Shown here: piece after piece, positions 52,901 to 63,842 of the stretch
How the letters are laid out: each line of letters begins with the position of its first letter
Position numbering within the stretch: position 1 is the stretch's first letter
Assembly: GCF_003597395.2 (NCBI RefSeq)
Contig: NC_133777.1
Coordinates: 7,598,689-7,662,688 of the forward strand
Reading direction: 5' to 3'
Origin: Chelonoidis abingdonii
Lineage: Eukaryota; Chordata; Testudines; Testudinidae
Length of the DNA stretch: 64,000 bases
Translations under genes and position numbers: made by a program
Notes under the pieces: generated by a model
Database searches by the model: none
Told to the model about the DNA's origin: nothing
The model's input: only the letters and a program-made list of their open reading frames with translations

Positions 52901-54454
52901 TCTTCAGCCAAAGAGTCATTTCATATGCTAATTAGAGACAGGCTAGCTAATACCTCAGTCTGCTCAGGAGTACTAATCTTGGGGGTACTGATGATATGAG
53001 AACAAGATGAGCTATGAAAATGGCCCCCAAAACATGCTACATCTCCCTCCCACCCAGCCCTTCCCCATAATAAAAACCTCTCTTATATGTCTGAATGTAG
53101 TAGTTTGATGGGCTAGTTGAGTGCAGTGCCTTCATAGAGCAACAGAAGACAGACCTAAAAATTGAGTTTTCCCTTGTATGTCTGGAAAAAAAATTCCAAT
53201 AGTGGCATTATCTAAATGTTATCTATGCAAATTGTCCTTAAGGATTTTCTGGTGTAATTAGCATGTCAGAAATTTATCAAACCAAACAAGTAAGTCTTGA
53301 ATCCAAAACCAAGATGTTATTTAATTCTGCAAAGATTAAATAATGACTATCAGCATTTCAAGTTTGCAAATTCACCCCATGTATTATAGGTCTACTGTAC
53401 TGCCTGTCTAATCTAGATTGGATCCTTAGGGCAGGGACCATGTGTCATTATTTCCATCAGCACCTGAGCTCACTGTTGGCACTTAAGCAATTTGTCCCAA
53501 AGTCACTTCAGACAGGCAAATGCAATTGTGAGGATGATTCTTTGGTGAACATCCAGAAAGCAAGAACCAATAAAAGCTTGGAATTTCCTAGCCTGCACCA
53601 CTACTAGAACTACTTTAATTTGAAGTGGAATCTGCACAGTGGCACAAAAAGTGACTCAGCAAAAAATTTACCGCGTGTATACTCATTGTTAGGAAGCAAG
53701 TATCTGGTGAGAGAGTTACAGATAATCCAGTTTGAAGAAAAATCAGAGAGACTGTAGAGCCGGTGAGATCCAACAAATCTTGGAGAGCAGTTTTTTGATG
53801 ATGTATAAAAGAGGTTCTTTACACACTACTAGATAATTTTGACAAGTTGCTATGTACAAGGAAATATGATTTTATTTTGACTGAAATGAAAGGTAGAAGG
53901 TGAGTTATTAGTTCTCAGTAATAAAAATCTCATTTTATGGCAGTTCATTCTACATACTTAATTTATGGTGTCAGTGCAAGACTAAGGATATCGCTGTTGT
54001 GCAGAAGTTCAGAAAAACTAGTGCACAGAGCCAGCTAGCTATTAAAGAGGCCACAAAAGGTCATTTCTCAGCACTGCAAGACAAGAATAGGAAAATAACT
54101 TGCAGTGCAAAGCAGACTTTGCTAGGGAGTTAAAAATCCACATGACTCTGAAGTGATGTTGTTTTAAAGACTAATGGTGTAAAACCTAATGGGAAACCAC
54201 AAATATGGTTATTTTAGACCTCTGAACCAGCTCCCAGTATGTTACAATCCATGTTAGTGGAGTTCTCACTATGGGGGAAAACCCTACGGCAAGCCCTCTT
54301 TTCAAAATTCTCCCATGGATAACCCACACATGTACATATTTTTCCAAGCCATTCCAAGTCTGTGTTGTCTTGGATTCCAGGAATACCATGCCATCCTCAC
54401 TAGTTACAGTACAAGTATACCTCAGTTAAAGCTATACAGAACCAGTATCAGAGG

Positions 54455-55179
54455 TGTAGTAAGATGAGGCCCTGAAACATAAACCCTTTGTATCAGAGGC
54501 CCGGTATGAGCCCTAAGGCCTGAACTAAAGTAATGGTCAAGACTTTGCTAACATAAAGCTAAGTTAAACTGTGAGCCAGAGGCAGGCCCTGCTCATAGAA
54601 GCTGGCAAGGAAAGGGGTGATGATGCAAAAATACACATACCTAAAAAGGTACCAGAACGCTCAGATACTTGCACAATCCACACAGATAACAAGGAATAGC
54701 CTGACCCATCCTAAAGATGGGCAAAAGGGTAATATGATGGATAGAGCTGTTTTGTTCGAACCAACATCTACAAAGTGAGAGGCGGCACCTTACTATGTAG
54801 AGGGGTTGCACCTCAACACGTCAGGAGTGATGTGTAAGTTGTTTGTACTTGTGCATAAGAATACATCCCTGGGGCAGTGCCTTTGTCTGGCCTAGGGGAT
54901 AGTGGAGCGTTCCGCTGCTGACTGAGCCGTGTCCATTTTCAGGGGGCACATATTCGTAGTATGTCCTGTAGAGTTTGCTGGAAACTATTCTTGTGCTTCG
55001 TTTGACAATAAAACTGGCCGGATGCCTTCATACCTTATCGGAGTCTGTGGGAGTTCTCTCGGGGTCTTTTGTGCCAGTGATCTACAGAGCCGGGGCAGCA
55101 CACAGAAGGAACACATGCACGCAGCTGACTTATCAACATTGGACAGAGCAGAGCACCACACCGGTGGCATCTGACAACA
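54455..55179 (+). mobile_element. Solo LTR of an endogenous retrovirus/LTR retrotransposon (725 bp)
   Basis: Begins TGTAGTAAGATG and ends CATCTGACAACA, the TG...CA ends of LTRs, and is flanked by a perfect 5-bp direct duplication AGAGG (54450-54454 and 55180-55184). An AATAAA signal on the plus strand at 55007-55012 marks the R region. No internal gag, pol or env sequence is present, so the provirus was lost by LTR-LTR recombination. The orientation is opposite to USP22, so its poly(A) signal would not truncate the host transcript. From memory this LTR is repeated in turtle genomes. Confidence 0.82.
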
Positions 55180-56639
55180 AGAGGTTCAATAACCATTTCA
55201 ACATATCATACCTGACAATTTAAAAAAAATCCAAAATGCAATTCCCATAATCCAGCTGGGAATACACCAGGAGGAAGGGAGAGGGGGAGAAAGCAAGTAT
55301 CTGCCTTTTTTCTTTTAAATCAGCTTTACAAAAAGGTAAAAGGAGATTTGGTTAGTCTAAACTGGATTCTCAATGTAAACAAAATCAATCAACAGGCCTG
55401 CGACACTTACAGCTGATTATCAGCCTAAGTTTCATTATCAGAGCCAATACAATCAGACAGCTATGCATGTTCTCTGACTCATTTATCTATCTCAGAAGAT
55501 GAAAGAGATGTCTATTATGGATCAATAAAGACCTGATGTCTGAAGAAATGAGCATCAGAAAAGAGAAATGGGAATGTCCAGGTAACTGCATCATTTCAGT
55601 CTGCACACAGGTACATATTTAGCAATAGGCTGGGGATAGAGAGAAAAAGCTGAAGGACAATGACAAATTTTTTTCAGTTAAACCCCCAATGTATTTTTCT
55701 GAAAGAAAGCAAGACTTTTGCTTTTAACTGTAGCCCAAAACTGCATTAAGTCTCTTGGGTGCTTTGATTTTTTCTCTCTTTTTAAATCTTGGCATACAGA
55801 CAGCTCTAGGGCTCAGTAGGAGAAATTATTAAAAGCACGCCTGCAGAAGTAAAGATATCAGTCATTGCCCTTATCCCCTGTGTTTCATGAGCACTTTCCC
55901 CGCCATGCTGTGTGTATAAGATTTCAAGCAGTCAGAACCATCCCTTTTAACAGACTGAAAAATTAAAAATCTTAAGAATCAGCATCTCATTCCATCAAAA
56001 TGGAAAGAGAAACAACATTCAAAAACGTTTCATTGTTCAGAAAGGTCAGACGCAACTTAATATTTTATCAAACCCACTTTCATTTGTCCTGTAGAATTCA
56101 TTTAGCCAAGTAATTGGTAAAATAGTTCTTATACAATATATTACAGTTTCATAAAAAAATCAAGTCCCAAAATGAACAAGCAACAGAGAGAACAAACCAG
56201 CTCAATTTAGAGTGCTTTCTTAGGCTGCCTGAAGTGTCCAAGGTCCAGTTGTGTTTCAACCCTTTTTTCTGCTCTGCTGTTGCAAAAAATAGATGTCCTT
56301 TCTTTGACATTACTCTTCTGTCCCCAGATCTTGACTTCCTTTCTTGAAGTCACATTATTGCTTCTCAATCCAGAGTTTCAGGTACTGTATACACGTATTG
56401 TATTATTTATGCACTACTGTACTAGAAACATGTATATAAAACTATTTTATTCATCATTACTCCCAAAGAATTGGAGGGTGAAAAGGTGTGAACATTAGAT
56501 GATGCACTTATGCTTACAGTAGTTTTGAAAAATGAGGCAAAATTTAAGGACTTCACAAACTGCTTCCTGCTTCTAGTGACTATAGCACAGATTTTTAAAG
56601 GAATTTTAGTCACTGCTCCACTGAGTGCTACAACACCTA

Positions 56640-56810
56640 ACTGACTCAGTCTCATTCCCAAAAGTGACTTAGGCACTTAAGAGTCTAAGTCATATTGAAA
56701 GACAATGGAACGTAGGCTCCTAAGTCACTTTTGAAAATGAGACTTAGGCATTGCAATGCTAAACACAGCAATGCCTAAATAACTGTAAAAATCTGGGCCT
56801 ATGGTTTTCA
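56640..56810. repeat. Foldback interspersed repeat (aagtgacttagg type)
   Basis: A 24-bp arm, tctcattcccaaaagtgactt plus agg (about 56650-56673), faces its near-perfect complement, cctaagtcacttttgaaaat plus gaga (about 56720-56745). The middle has a second partial pair around tcatattgaaagacaatgg. Similar palindromic sequences are common in amniote genomes. Confidence 0.6.
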
Positions 56811-57216
56811 TCCTAATCTCAGAAATCTTCATAACTGAATATGTTAGCATGCATTAATCTATAAAGAAAACAAAGTCACAGGATTATTACTGGCAGATTA
56901 GTCATCATTAGAGCTGGTCAGGCAGTTTTGATGAAAAACAGAATCTACATTTTGTGAAAACTTCTGCATATTTTCTCCTCTCTTCCCCAGCTTTTTCCCA
57001 ATCATCTCTCATTATGCCTGTATATCAGATAGCTCTTGGCTCCAAAGTGAGCCAACTAACTTTGTGTGCTACTATTTGATTTGTATAGAATGGTCCATTC
57101 TTGCCTTGGAATCTGTGAATCTAGGAACTGAAATCTAAAACAAACAAGATGGAGAACAGACTATGTGCTTTGGGTTCAAAATATGAGTCTGAAGGACCCC
57201 TTCTGGAATTTTCAAC

Positions 57217-57610
57217 ACAGAATCATAGAAATGTAAGGCCAGAATGGACCTCGAGAGATCATACAGGCCATTCCCTTGTGCTGAAGTAGTACCAATTATA
57301 CCTACACCATTCCTGACAGGTGTGTGTCTAGCCAGTTCTTAAAAACCTTGAATGATGGGGATTTCACAACATCCCTTGGTAACCTATTCCTTAAAGTTAG
57401 GAAACTCTTTGTAATATGAACATAAACCTCTCCTGTTGCAGACTAAGCCAATTACTTCTTGTCCTACTTTCAGCGGACATGGAGAAAAACTGTTTACGGC
57501 CCTCCTTATAACACTATAGACCATTATATTAAAGACCTATTAGGTCTGCCTTCAGTCTTCCTTTTCTCAAGACCAAACATATCCAGTTTTTTTATTTTCC
57601 TTCATAGTCA
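57217..57610 (-). mobile_element. CR1 LINE 3' fragment
   Basis: The plus strand starts cacagaatcatagaaatgta, then ccagaatggacctcgagaga, ttcctgacaggtgtgtgtct and ends near cagtttttttattttccttc, following the complement of a CR1 3' end. Several small indels indicate an older copy than the one at 49668. Confidence 0.85.
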
Positions 57611-58211
57611 GATTTTCTAAATTTTTTTTTTTATCATCATCCTTTTTGTTCCTCTCCTCTGGATCCTCTAAAGTAGGAGGAAAGAAGTCAAAGCTCCCAT
57701 CTGGTAAAAAGACTGCAGCTCCCATTTGGTAAAAGACCAAAGCTCTCAAGTGAAAGGAAGATGTAATTTGGGCTATGTCTGAACAAGAGAATTTCCACTG
57801 ATGCAACTGCCTTGGTGGTAGCACTAATGTGAGCTCTCGTGTACATTAGTTCTTGCAGCTCCTAGTGTTTTTACCACTTCAATTAAAACTTCAACTGAAC
57901 TGGTGGTACCGTCAGTAGGGATTCTTCCCCCATAGAATTTCCTACTATACACAGGGTTTAAGTGTCTCCTAACTCTGAAGGTCTACTATCTTCAGTATCT
58001 GAAATGACACAGCACACATCCTTCTACAGAGAAGAGAGGATGGAAGTTAGAAAACAATGGTCATTAAGGTGACATGACATTTAAAAAGAAAAACAGTTGC
58101 AAGACAACCTGAGAACAAGCATTTAAACCTTGAAAGGCAAGAAAAACATCACGGGGCTTTGAAAGAGCAGTTGGTGGAGAAATCATCTGAGAAACTGTTT
58201 CTCTGACTTAC

Positions 58212-58313
58212 CTATGGTGCAATTTGTGGTTATTTTTCTCCGCTTGGGGTTGTGTCGTAGCAATTCTAACTCTCGTTTGGTTGGCTCCCATGTTGAATAC
58301 TTCTCTCCAATGC
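58212..58313 (-). CDS. USP22: USP22 coding exon (linker between ZnF-UBP and USP domains, probably exon 4)
   Basis: A 102-nt minus-strand exon encoding [19 protein letters not shown] followed by [15 protein letters not shown] and one base of Gly, matching human USP22 residues about 140-174. It is the basic linker that leads into the catalytic domain; the NPKRRK cluster resembles a nuclear-localisation type basic patch. The acceptor is CTTTTCATCTGCTCAG and the donor ATAG|GTAAGT. Phase 1 in and out, so it is a symmetric exon. Differences from the human protein are conservative (Ile for Val, Tyr for Phe, Arg for Lys, Thr for Ser). Confidence 0.97.
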
Positions 58314-60379
58314 CTGAGCAGATGAAAAGAAAGTTTCAGGGTGCTGTTAGCTAGAACAGCTGAAAGGATACTTTCAAGAAAAGGTTGTGATGCACTGTCC
58401 ATTAAGTTGGATTCAATATACAAAAAACTACAATAGCCAGCTTGCTTTTTATTACTGTTCAGAAAGGCAGCAATTGACCTTGACAATATGTTCCCATAAA
58501 CATGGGCTAAAAGCACACAAAAGCAGTTACTTGTATAGAATTCCTATCTGTTTCCAAGTAACAGTGTTTCCACCAATGGATGAAAAAACCTCCAATTAAA
58601 AAGAACCCCAGCATGAAGGCCAATCCAGTGTTCTTTATTGTTTCAAGTGTCCATGATTTTCTTTGGGCTCAAAGGGGTCATATTGCCAGCACAACTGCAT
58701 GTCTTGGGGCTAAGCACAGATTGGCTGAGATATAGGGCAATGTAGACAATTGTCCTCACATCTCTTCAATGAAATGACGAATATGGTAAATAAGCCAAAA
58801 TAGATCCAACGTACCGGACAGCTACAGTCTTACTCTTAATAGATGCAAAGCAGGTTTTAGAGGATTTGGAAGATACTTAATAGTGTATTCCCTCATCACA
58901 TATTAGGGGGTATGCTGCTATAACTCTCACTATGCCATTGTAGCACTGGGTAAAAGCAAACAGAGACTCTAGTAGAGTGAAAGTTGAATGCTCTAACATT
59001 CCCCAGAAATATAGTTAGATGTAGGGAGTTGTTTTTTTTTTAATTTAACTCCCACTACCCAGAGTCAAACGTTATTTTCTTTAGAGCCATAGTTGAAATT
59101 TGCCATATTAATTATTTTCTTAAAATAAAACCCCCAATGCTATGTTTCAAAAACATTTATTTTGTTTGGGGGACTGGAGGGTAGAGGTGAGTCAGGAGAG
59201 TCAGTAATCAGTGGAACAGATTAGATGTTGACACAGAGGTGTCTACAGTATAATCTGAAATATGAAAACTACAACAATAAAAGACCCAAGAGCTGACCAG
59301 CTAAAGGCTGCTGAGCATTCTATGCAGCAAAGAGAGAAATTGCTATGCAAGGCTGGTTATAGTAAATCACAAAAGCATTTTGGCATTAAAAAAAAAAAAA
59401 GAACAGGCAACTATTCTAAAATTGAGGATTAAAGTCAATTAGAGTTCATCTTATTCTGTGCAGAATGCGCATCGATGAACCAGTACTGTGCTAGAGAAAA
59501 TAAATTATAAATCATACACATGAAAAGACGGAGAGTAGAAAATGTAGCTGGAGGCTTACACATTCTGCATGGTACATGTTTCATTTTTAATAGCTCTTTG
59601 ATCTTCATTTTCAGAAATAGCTCTGCCTGTCAGAAGTTACCCATCCATAATGTCTGAGTCATAGTTACTCTTGACCCTCAAGGTTCCTGCTTATGACTGA
59701 GGTCTCATTCTTGGATTCATAAGGACAACAAACTTCAAATCTACGTAGATTCACATATCTCTTTACTATATTTGACTCAACAATTTTTAGTGAAGAGCAC
59801 AAGAACTAAAACACTCCTTCCCTTTTCCCAAGGTTCAGCATTAACAGAAAATACAAGGAAAATAAATAAGGAAACTAATTACCACGTAACAGATTGAGGA
59901 GATTAAACGGCTGCAATGCTTTGAACACACTATACAATATGCACAAGCAAATGCTGAATGAAGCAGCATTACAGAGACATATATGGACAGTCCACATATG
60001 ACAGAACATTGGCTTGCAACAAGCTTTTCAATAGACAGCTTCAGCAAATCTTTTCAGATTAACAATATTTCTGTGTTAATTTATAACAAACAGTTTTGCA
60101 AGCAAACTGTCAGAATTTTATATTATTTCCAACGTTTTAGTACTACCAGCCATTGGACTGGCCAGTTGCAAGCCTGGTAAGTCTAAAATTCAGTTATGCT
60201 ACAATTTAAAAATGACCAAGCCAATTTAGTATAGTTTGTCAATAGGTACTGTACAGGAGTTTGGTTAATTGTTTAATGAGACTGTTCAAAAAATAAACAT
60301 CCAATATGTACAAATATTGGTTTATTGCATAAAAGTGAAAATATTAACACTAAAGCCCCAATCCTGCACACAAAAGTGG

Positions 60380-60445
60380 CTTAACTTTATGCATGTGAAT
60401 AGTCCCACACAAGTCAATGGTACTATTTATATGCATAAAGTTAAG
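60380..60445. repeat. Short palindromic repeat (cttaactttatgcat type)
   Basis: A 28-bp arm, cttaactttatgcatgtgaa plus tagtccca (60380-60407), faces its complement with a few mismatches at 60418-60445. From memory this palindrome belongs to an old amniote repeat that also carries 'atcctgcaaac', which is seen at 60361. A further fragment of the same family may lie at 47757-47840. Confidence 0.65.
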
Positions 60446-63146
60446 TATGTTGCATGAGTGTTTGTAGGTTTGGGATCCAAGGGCTTAATAGCGAATCCGA
60501 GTCCTCAAGTAATTTTAAAGTAGTCAAGGTAAATAAAAGAGATCTGACAGCTTTGCAGGATTCCGGATGAAGCAATTAAGTCTTGTTTAAATAGAAATTA
60601 AAAAAAAATAAATCGCACACACAAAGTTAAATGCTAGGACAAACATCAAGAGCAAAACAGGTGTGACATCTCTCTTACAGGAAACCTCTCATCAGAAAGA
60701 TCACAAGTTTTGTTCCACATTAGAGTTTAAAGCAGAGAGAGGGAGCTGAAGGAAGCAGATTCAAAGATTTCCTGTTCCCTTTACATTTATTCTTTTTATA
60801 AAATGTAAGGAGAAAATTGAGGTGTGCCCCAAAACATGTGGAAATATTGATTCCACTCTTTGGCAGTGGTTCACATTTTTTCTAGGAATGGCGGGGCAGA
60901 GGCATAAAGAGTGCACTAAAATCTGCAACATGAACAATCTTAAATAGACTGAAAAGCTCAAGGCATGTACAAATTATCACTTATGGTTAAGGGAAAGCAG
61001 TGTTATTACTGGAGAGAAAACTCACTGTTTTCAAAATGGTGCTGTAAAACAGCTATTTAGAATTGCATCTTGGCATATGAGATCTTGACCTCTCCATTCA
61101 GAAATCGTTTTAAAGTTTATCTAGGTATTTTAATGGATGGCCATATATCCAGGTATTTAGAGTTTTCAGAAGCTTTACTGGGTTCTAGTTTTTTAAATTA
61201 AAAAAACAAAAACTCTCCACCCCTTATTTTGCAGGCACTCATTAATATAGATTAATGATTTTGGTATTCTGAAGTAAATCCAGATTTTGAACATTACTTA
61301 GGAGGGGAGACACACATAATACCCAAATACATTTTCTTCTCCTCACTATTAAATATGCAAACATTCAATACTTGAGAAATACAGGAGAATTACAACATTA
61401 ACACTGTTTTGTTGCTCATAGTTGCATCTCAGAACTGGGGATTTAATCTTGAACTATGGCTGCACTTGTGGGTCTGGCTACCCAGAATATCCTGTCTTCA
61501 AACTTGTTCTGATATTATTCCAGTGTTTCCAACTCTAAAAATTTTAATCACAAGTCCTGTGATATTTGGGATTTTTCTTAAAGTCTCTTTTCCTGGAGTC
61601 ATGTTATCACATTAGAATCTCAGCCTTTTTTAAAAAAGTTTCTAGCTCTCATGATTGTAGAGAAAAGATTGAAAATGTGAACTCTAAGAACAGTAAATTC
61701 AGGCTTGCCTTCTGTTTTTTGTGTCTTTAACCTTCTGCATTTTTAAGCCCATCTCATAATTTGAAGTGTGCAGTGGAGGATGGAGACATTCAAACAGTTT
61801 CTGAGCAGTACTGTTAACTCTAGAATCCTATTTGGAGATTATTTATAACTCTGCTGTCATTTAAATGACATCAACCACTGTACAGTGCAGGTTCTTGGGG
61901 ATGAGAAGACAATTCTCTACTATCCCTCCAGTATGCATGTGTTTTCAGCATTTCTCAACAAAATGTCTAAGTGAATTGCATCACAAAGGAAAGTTACCAA
62001 ATGAAACATTTTAAATGGAGAATCCTATGCCACAGCTTTAAAGAAAATATCTATACTGCATATTTCTGTAATTTAAATTCAGGAACAGAAGTAGCTACAT
62101 TTTATATCTTAAAAGTTTATTCCTGTTTTGGAGCCCTGCATCTGAAAACGTAGTACATAACTCTTTCTGGACTGTTCTAAAACTGCCAATGTCTGCTGGA
62201 AGGCAGACTGGTGTGTCTTGGTACAGAAAGTATAGAGATACTGTTCCTGGGGACAGTGAAATTAAGAAAATGCTCTTTGAATTTACTCATTAAAATGAAG
62301 GATAGGAAAAGTCCATAAAGTTCCTATTATGTCCTGAGCAACTGTTTTGCTCTTGTGGCTGATTAACTCTTGGGCTCAAGAAAGCAAATTTTAAACAGAT
62401 TTGAGGAGTTAAAGATAGAGGAGCACAGACCAAATGCAAGGTTTAAAAACACTTTCCCCAATAATTGCAACAATACATTCTGCAGGAAAGCATTTCATGC
62501 CATGATTTTCTTGTTCTAAGATCCTCTACTACCTTCCCTTCCTGACTGAACTGCTTCAAAATACTCTAGTAAGGAGCAAAAAGGAGAATTTGGGTTTTTT
62601 TTTGAGTAAGTCAATATGCAGCTGTTTCATGATACACCAAGAATGTTCCAGTTAAGGTCTGCTTAATATACCTACTCTTAAAAAAATGTCAAAGTGAGGG
62701 TGGGAATAGTTTATTTGCTTTTCAGCCCCTGGCTAGGTCTATCACACTGGAAAGGGATAGCATAGATTCATTAATAGCAGTGTATAATTGTGTATAAACA
62801 GTCTGCCTTCAAAAATAGACTTCCTCACTTTAAGAAAAAACATTTCTAGAAACCATTAACAATTGAAGATGTTAAAGCTTCCACAAGAGATTCTTTAAAC
62901 GTTATTCAGATTGGTTAAGAGAATCAATATGTCCTCTCCCCGCCACAAAAAGAAAATATTTGCTTTGGAGTAGCTCAATCAAGGGAAGGATATGGGAAAT
63001 CAAGTACATTATTATTACTGGATCCTTGAAACATAACCAAAAGAAGAGGAAAACGATCTGCATTATGAGATTCATGTCTAACATGGCAGGATAATCAGCA
63101 AAGGGACGCTTGTTAGTGAAGTGCGTCGCCAGCCCACGCGTCTTAC

Positions 63147-63191
63147 CTGTCATTGTACACTGGTAGTGAGAAACCACTGTTGGGGTGAAGG
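63147..63191 (-). CDS. USP22: Candidate in-frame USP22 cassette exon (45 nt, 15 residues)
   Basis: On the minus strand a 45-nt segment is preceded by a long pyrimidine tract and acceptor (TTTTTTCTTTTTTAG) with a possible branch point CTAAT. It is followed by an ideal donor (ACAG|GTAAGA). The phase fits both neighbours: after CAA G of the exon at 63729-63842 it reads AFTPTVVSHYQCTMT and returns to Gly of the exon at 58212-58313, without a stop. It would insert 15 residues at about human position 139/140, in the linker between the ZnF-UBP and USP domains. I know of no such segment in the standard mammalian protein. It could be a lineage-specific or tissue-specific microexon, or a pseudo-exon. 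Confidence 0.45.
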
Positions 63192-63728
63192 CTAAAAAAG
63201 AAAAAATTAGGGAAAGCAAACTGAATAACAAAACAAATGTGTGTACACATATTTGTGTGTAAATATCTTTACACATATACTGTGTGTGGACAATCAGGAT
63301 GGGTGTGTGTATGTAAGCTGGCACATTCTATAAAAAAAAAAAATCACAGACAAAGGTGGCATTTCATGTGAGGGGAACAGATTTCTTGCCTGAGATACCT
63401 AAGATAGTCTAAGAGGTAGATTGTTACATTTTCTACCTGATATAGATCTCACTCTGATGACATGAGGTAAGTTGTCCATGATCATGATAGAGAATTTTAT
63501 ATTATGTTGTAATTAAAAAAATAAAAAAATGTGTTATAATTTAGTGTGGTGCACATATTAAACTAACAGTCTAGCTCCTGGACAGCAATATCTATAAATC
63601 TCTCCCCCACAGTCTGCACTACTGTCCCTAAAGACCTCTCTCTTCCCCTTACTGGTTTTTGCCATTGACAAATGGGAGGGACAGGTATGATTAAAAACAA
63701 ATAAGAAATTCAGGCAGGAAAACCAAAC

Positions 63729-63842
63729 CTTGTAATTTCCAAGCCTTCCGTTGTTCCTCTTTGGCAATTTGTTCCATGTCTTTGTCGTATATGTAATCTT
63801 GACACACAAAGCAGTATATACCCCCATACAAAAGGTCTATGG
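63729..63842 (-). CDS. USP22: USP22 coding exon (end of ZnF-UBP domain, probably exon 3)
   Basis: A 114-nt minus-strand exon encoding [20 protein letters not shown], then [18 protein letters not shown] and one base of Gly, matching human USP22 residues about 102-139. It holds the last part of the ZnF-UBP domain, with the CFVC pair equivalent to zinc ligands Cys112 and Cys115. In SAGA this domain helps anchor the enzyme to ATXN7L3/ENY2/ATXN7. The acceptor is TTCTGTTTTGCAG, preceded by a very long pyrimidine run; the donor GTTTGG is weak. Phase 1 in and out, so the exon is symmetric. Upstream coding exons lie beyond 64000. Confidence 0.97.

Larger units (their letters stand above)
23238..58211 (-). 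other. USP22: USP22 intron (35.0 kb)
   Basis: A very long GT-AG intron (donor GTAAGTC at the 58211 side, acceptor CAG at 23238-23240) between the linker exon and the catalytic-Cys exon. It contains the exon-like cluster at 25.3-27.4 kb, CR1, MIR, L2-like and LTR insertions, the second TIR transposon copy and several foldback repeats, all listed separately. The stretches 23240-25310, 33000-34800, 35130-36050, 36180-39590, 40690-42840, 44030-45520, 46950-49660, 49930-54450, 55180-56640 and 57610-58210 show no exon, RNA gene or clear repeat to me. They carry only poly-A and poly-G runs and small chance ORFs. Confidence 0.85.
58314..63728 (-). other. USP22: USP22 intron (5.4 kb) with a candidate cassette exon
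   Basis: Intron between the ZnF-UBP exon and the linker exon. Its donor is CAAG|GTTTGG, a weak match to consensus. It contains the candidate 45-nt exon at 63147-63191 and a small foldback repeat at 60380-60445. The rest (58320-60370 and 60450-63140) is AT-rich with poly-A runs and no recognised exon, RNA gene or transposon. Confidence 0.85.

Noticed and set aside
62902..63324. 140-codon minus-strand ORF
   Set aside because: As a whole it is not gene-like; only the 45-nt part at 63147-63191 has exon features and is reported separately.
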